This document shows positions 6,701 through 10,124 of a stretch of DNA of 10,124 nucleotides, piece by piece; position 1 is the first letter of the stretch; the number at the start of each line of letters is the position of its first letter. The translations under genes were made by a program, and so were the position numbers. This DNA is from an uncultured Lachnospiraceae bacterium (GTDB taxonomy: Bacteria > Bacillota > Clostridia > Lachnospirales > Lachnospiraceae), in assembly GCA_948438565.1 (NCBI GenBank), contig CAOJLW010000068.1, forward strand, positions 1-10,124, read 5' to 3'. The notes beneath the pieces are model-generated. The model worked only from the letters and a program-made list of their open reading frames with translations. It ran no database searches and had not been told where the DNA came from.

Positions 6701-6727
6701 ATGATGTATGTAAGGAAAGGATATCAG

Positions 6728-9721
6728 ATGAAAATATTAAAGAGATTGACTGCGTTGGCGTTGGTATGTTTGTTGACAATCACGACAGGCGTTGGAAATA
6801 TTCAGGCGGCGTCAGCGGCAGATAGCATAGAACAGGCAGCGGAGACAGCAGACGAAGCGGAAGCTTTGGTCAACTTCCTGGTGGTAAATGAGCCGATGGT
6901 TACAACGCCCGGACAGCAGATGATTATGATGGGGATCGGCGACGGAAGCCAGCCGGTGACTGCCGCAGAGCTGTCCTACCGCAACCGGGATACCGGGGAA
7001 GTTTTAAGAGTGGCTGCATCGGAGATTTTGGACGATTTTGTTGTGTTTCAAATGGATTTTCCGGATGAAAGCAAGCGGGGCGTTTATGAGCTTTTGGACG
7101 TCGCCTATACGGTCGGCGATATCGACAGCATGGCTTCGTTTGCGGAAATGGGAATAGACGACGCGGTATTTGGCGTTGGCGAGGTTGTGGAAAGCACGCC
7201 GGACGATGTGCTTTTGACAGATGAAGAGCTGGAGGCTTTGGCTGCGGAAACCGAGATGAGTATCGTATCCTTGGATGAGGAGGGAAATCCGGCGGCTGAG
7301 GGTTCGATTCAGGAGGCTATGGAGCAGGCGGGTTGTGAAGATGAGACTGTTCGCGCTGATGGCTCGGCAGTTGTCAAAAAAGGCGCGGCTAAAGGAGTGG
7401 ACGCAACCGGTATGAGCAGTCTGGTGGTCGTACTGGACGCCGGACATGGCGGCAGCGATCCCGGCGCGTCGGCAAATGGAATTGTGGAAAAGACCGTCAA
7501 CTTAAAAATTGCCCAGTACTGCAAAGCGGAGCTGGATGAGTATGCCGGGGTGATGGTCTATATGACGCGGACGACCGATACATATTTATCTCTGGCGGCG
7601 CGTGCGCAGGTGGCGATTGATAAAAAAGCGGACGTATTTATCAGCCTGCATAATAATTCCAATACCAGTTCCATCCCCTGCGGCGCCAATGTATATTATC
7701 CCAATGCCAATTATAATCAAACGTGCGGGGCGACCGGAAAAGCTTTGGCGACAGTGATCGAATCCAAGCTTACCGATTTGGGACTGGCCAGCGGCGGCAT
7801 TCATATCCGAAATACGGAAAATGGCACGAAATATCCGGACGGCAGCGCAGCGGATTACTATGGCGTAATCAAACGGTGTAAGGAAAACGGCATTCCGGCC
7901 TTGATTGTAGAGCACGCGTTTATTTCCAATGCCTCAGACGCTCAGAATTATCTGACTACGGACGCACAGCTGAAAAAGTTGGGCGTTGCGGATGCGACGG
8001 CGGTTGCGGAATATTACGGGTTGGAAAAAGGCCTTGGCTTTAACAGCATTCAGTCCGCCAGCGGCACGACGATGGATTTGAGCTGGTCTGCCGTAGACGG
8101 GGTGACAGGGTATAGCATTGCCAGGAGCGTCGCAAGCGGCGACGGTTTTGAGGAAGTGGCAAAGATTACATCCGCAAAGACAACGACATGGAGGGACACG
8201 GGATTAAAGCCGGGTACGACGTATTATTATAAGATCCGTACCTATACGCAGTCCGGTTCCGATATAAAATATGGGAAATACAGTAAAGTGGCGTCCGGGA
8301 CGACCATGGATAATCCGATGATTTCCTCCATCAAATCCAAAAGCAGCAAAGAGCTGGTGATTAGCTGGTCTACGATTAACAATGCGGCCAATTATGAAAT
8401 TTATCGTTCTACCAAGAAAAACGGCACATATAAGCTGATTGCATCAGTTGCGGGGATTAACCGGGTCAGCTATTCGGACAAAACGGTCAAACCCGGGAAG
8501 AAATACTATTATAAAATACGCTCGATTGGTCAGGCGGACAATACGACGATTTACAGTGATTACAGTGATCCGATTGCGGCGCGTACTGCAAAAGTCCCGA
8601 CGGATCTGTCCGTGAAGTCGCAGGGGACAAATACGCTCCGGGTATCCTGGACAGTGGATCCAAATGCGGCCGGTTATATTATCAAACGCGCGACCTCTGC
8701 CAAAGGGAAGTATCAAAAGGTGGGAACTGTAGAAGGCGGTTCGACGAAATATTATGACGATGATACAGTGAAAGCAGAGACCACTTATTACTATATGGTG
8801 CAGGCGTATAATCGCAATAACGGAAAAAAGGGTTACAGCGGATATGGCGGAACGGCTTCTGGTAAGACCATTAAAAAGACGGCGATTACCAAGATTGTCA
8901 ATAATTCTTCCAAGAAGCAGACGGTTAGCTGGAAAAAAGTAAACGGCGTGGACGGCTATGTTCTTTACCAGAGTACAGCAAAAAATGGAAAGTACAAAAA
9001 AGTTAAAACGATTACTTCGGTTAATACGACTTCTTACAAGGCGACAGGATTAAAAGCAGGCGTTAAATATTTTTATAAGGTAAAGACCAGAAAGAAGGTA
9101 AACGGCGTCGTAGGGTATGGCTCCGCTTCCGCCGCCCATAGTGCATGGACGCCAAACAAGCCGGCGATCACGTCCGTACAGGGGAGTACGGGAACTTCAC
9201 TCCAGATTTTTTGGAATCCGGTCGGAGGCGCCCAAAGCTATGATATCTACCGCTCGGAAGCAGAAAATGGCAGCTATGAGAAAATAGCTTCCGCGGCAGG
9301 CACGGATGTCAGCTATACGGATACAGGACTTAAAATGACGCAGCAGTATTTCTATAAAATAGAAGCGAACGTCAAAGGCTACAAAGCTTCCGGCGTCAGC
9401 GGGATGAGCGCGCCGTTGGGAGGATATCCGATTCGCAGTACCGACATTACCGCTTTAACGGTAGAGGGACGTGGGTTAAAGCTGGCCTGGAATTCCGTAA
9501 GCAATATTTCTGGATATCAGATTTACCGGAGCACAAGCCAAAATGGCAATTATGAGCTTTTAACGATGCTTCCGGAGACGGCGTCCAGCTATGTCGATGT
9601 TGCCGTAGCGCCGGAGGTTGTCTACTATTATAAGATTGTGCTGGTCAATACGTATGAAAGCCAGACGATTTACGGCAGTGAATCTGCGGTCGTATCCGGT
9701 AAAATACCAGCTGTCCAATAA
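6728..9721 (+). CDS. Secreted N-acetylmuramoyl-L-alanine amidase (Amidase_3) with six FN3 repeats
   Basis: This enzyme should cleave the amide bond between N-acetylmuramic acid and the stem peptide in peptidoglycan, acting outside the cell. The 997-residue protein has a signal peptide (cleavage about 27-30), an unrecognised beta-rich N-terminal region (about 46-150), an acidic linker (about 150-230), the Amidase_3 domain (about 233-430) and six FN3 repeats beginning near 437, 527, 621, 715, 809 and 900. Zinc and catalytic residues are complete: H240 in LDAGHGGSDPGA, E254 in GIVEKTVNLK, H308 in ISLHNNS and E395 in IVEHAFISN. FN3 repeats share YxIYRS-like and YYYKI segments. No LysM or SH3 wall-binding module is seen, so the repeats may take that role. 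The ATG at 6728 is preferred over an in-frame ATG at 6701 because AAGGAAAGG (6712-6720) precedes it by 7 bases and the signal peptide starts there. Confidence 0.92.
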   Translation: MKILKRLTALALVCLLTITTGVGNIQAASAADSIEQAAETADEAEALVNFLVVNEPMVTTPGQQMIMMGIGDGSQPVTAAELSYRNRDTGEVLRVAASEILDDFVVFQMDFPDESKRGVYELLDVAYTVGDIDSMASFAEMGIDDAVFGVGEVVESTPDDVLLTDEELEALAAETEMSIVSLDEEGNPAAEGSIQEAMEQAGCEDETVRADGSAVVKKGAAKGVDATGMSSLVVVLDAGHGGSDPGASANGIVEKTVNLKIAQYCKAELDEYAGVMVYMTRTTDTYLSLAARAQVAIDKKADVFISLHNNSNTSSIPCGANVYYPNANYNQTCGATGKALATVIESKLTDLGLASGGIHIRNTENGTKYPDGSAADYYGVIKRCKENGIPALIVEHAFISNASDAQNYLTTDAQLKKLGVADATAVAEYYGLEKGLGFNSIQSASGTTMDLSWSAVDGVTGYSIARSVASGDGFEEVAKITSAKTTTWRDTGLKPGTTYYYKIRTYTQSGSDIKYGKYSKVASGTTMDNPMISSIKSKSSKELVISWSTINNAANYEIYRSTKKNGTYKLIASVAGINRVSYSDKTVKPGKKYYYKIRSIGQADNTTIYSDYSDPIAARTAKVPTDLSVKSQGTNTLRVSWTVDPNAAGYIIKRATSAKGKYQKVGTVEGGSTKYYDDDTVKAETTYYYMVQAYNRNNGKKGYSGYGGTASGKTIKKTAITKIVNNSSKKQTVSWKKVNGVDGYVLYQSTAKNGKYKKVKTITSVNTTSYKATGLKAGVKYFYKVKTRKKVNGVVGYGSASAAHSAWTPNKPAITSVQGSTGTSLQIFWNPVGGAQSYDIYRSEAENGSYEKIASAAGTDVSYTDTGLKMTQQYFYKIEANVKGYKASGVSGMSAPLGGYPIRSTDITALTVEGRGLKLAWNSVSNISGYQIYRSTSQNGNYELLTMLPETASSYVDVAVAPEVVYYYKIVLVNTYESQTIYGSESAVVSGKIPAVQ
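8036..9718 (+). repeat. Six tandem FN3 repeats inside the amidase gene
   Basis: Six diverged repeats of about 90 to 100 codons begin near 8036, 8306, 8588, 8870, 9152 and 9425. Each codes a Trp in the first strand (SW or FW or AW), a Y-x-I-x-R/Q-S turn, a GxY or GxF step and a late Tyr-Tyr-Tyr-Lys or Tyr-Phe-Tyr-Lys strand. They are alike in protein but clearly diverged in DNA; only short stretches are identical, such as ACGTATTATTATAA at 8219 and again at 10011 in the next gene. This points to old duplication, not recent expansion. Confidence 0.85.
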
Positions 9722-9743
9722 AAAGGAAAGTAGGAGAAAAAGA

Positions 9744-10124
9744 ATGAAAAAAATATGGAACCAATGCGTCCTGTTGTTTTGGTGTTTCGTATGGCTGATT
9801 CTGGCCGCGCCAAACGACGTTCATGCGGTCAATAGCATCTATGCAAGCGCGACGGCAATATCCAGCAGTAAAATTGAATTGACTTGGGAATCCGTGGAGC
9901 AGGCGGAAGGCTATGCGATTTATCGGAAGGGCCCCACAGAGTCAGGGTATCGGAAATTGAAGACGGCTTATAGTACGGTTTATGTAGACTCCTCCGTCAG
10001 CGCTGGGGTTACGTATTATTATAAAGTCATCCCTATAAGCCGGGAAACAGGAAAAAAGACGCCAGGCTTTCAGACATCGCTTAAGGCAAAAGCGCCAAAG
10101 CAGGTGTCGATTGACCGGGTTACC
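9744..10124 (+). CDS. Secreted FN3-domain protein (3' end outside window)
   Basis: An open frame of 127 codons runs from ATG 9744 off the end of the window. AGGAG (9732-9736) lies 7 bases upstream and the amidase stop is only 22 bases back, so it is probably co-transcribed. Residues 1-28 form a signal peptide with a tryptophan-rich hydrophobic core and a likely cleavage in VHA-VN. Residues about 30-117 are one FN3 domain (IELTWESV, YAIYRKG, VTYYYKV) very similar in style to the six repeats of the amidase; a linker and perhaps a second domain follow (KAPKQVSIDRV). Function cannot be assigned: the missing part may hold more FN3 repeats or a catalytic domain. Secretion and the shared module suggest it works at the same surface as the amidase. 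Confidence 0.85.
   Translation, partial: MKKIWNQCVLLFWCFVWLILAAPNDVHAVNSIYASATAISSSKIELTWESVEQAEGYAIYRKGPTESGYRKLKTAYSTVYVDSSVSAGVTYYYKVIPISRETGKKTPGFQTSLKAKAPKQVSIDRVT

Noticed and set aside
6701..6727. ATG directly after the carbamate kinase stop as the amidase start
   Set aside because: It has no ribosome site of its own, and the nine added residues would precede a normal signal peptide that begins at 6728 behind AAGGAAAGG.

Overview
The window reads as chromosomal DNA from a Firmicute of the Clostridia, most likely a gut Lachnospiraceae-type organism. This is inferred from the moderate GC content, strong AGGAGG-type ribosome sites, sigma-A-type promoters, a carbamate kinase opening with GHEALGTT, and large secreted proteins built from bacterial Ig-like (BIG2) and fibronectin type III (FN3) modules. 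All supported genes are on the + strand and nearly all act at or outside the membrane.

Layout: (1) 1-138, the C-terminal end of a probable GT2 glycosyltransferase. (2) 281-1420, an LCP (LytR-CpsA-Psr) glycopolymer ligase with its own TTGACA-N17-TATATT promoter and a perfect 13-bp terminator. (3) 1421-1724, a 304-base gap holding that terminator and a compact, GC-rich, strongly self-complementary element (about 1496-1609) ending in eight T's, which may be a leader RNA of the next gene. (4) 1725-3152, a membrane-anchored HtrA/DegP serine protease with one PDZ domain, followed by a terminator. (5) 3287-5599, a secreted papain-family (C1A) cysteine protease with a probable C1A-associated middle domain, two BIG2 domains and a C-terminal membrane anchor. 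(6) 5768-6700, a carbamate kinase behind an extended -10 promoter. (7) 6728-9721, a 997-residue secreted N-acetylmuramoyl-L-alanine amidase with an unrecognised N-terminal region and six FN3 repeats. (8) 9744 to the window end, the start of a second secreted FN3 protein. Genes 6 to 8 are separated by 27 and 22 bases with no terminator and probably form one transcript.

How they fit together: the glycosyltransferase and LCP enzyme point to synthesis of a wall-linked polysaccharide and its attachment to peptidoglycan. HtrA would provide quality control at the outer face of the membrane. The cysteine protease, the FN3 amidase and the FN3 partner would process or remodel wall and surface material. 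The carbamate kinase is the metabolic odd one out: no arginine deiminase or ornithine carbamoyltransferase gene is in the window.

No tRNA, rRNA, CRISPR array, insertion sequence or phage gene was seen. The least explained items are the structured element upstream of htrA, the N-terminal domain of the amidase, and the carbamate kinase/amidase/FN3 gene pairing.
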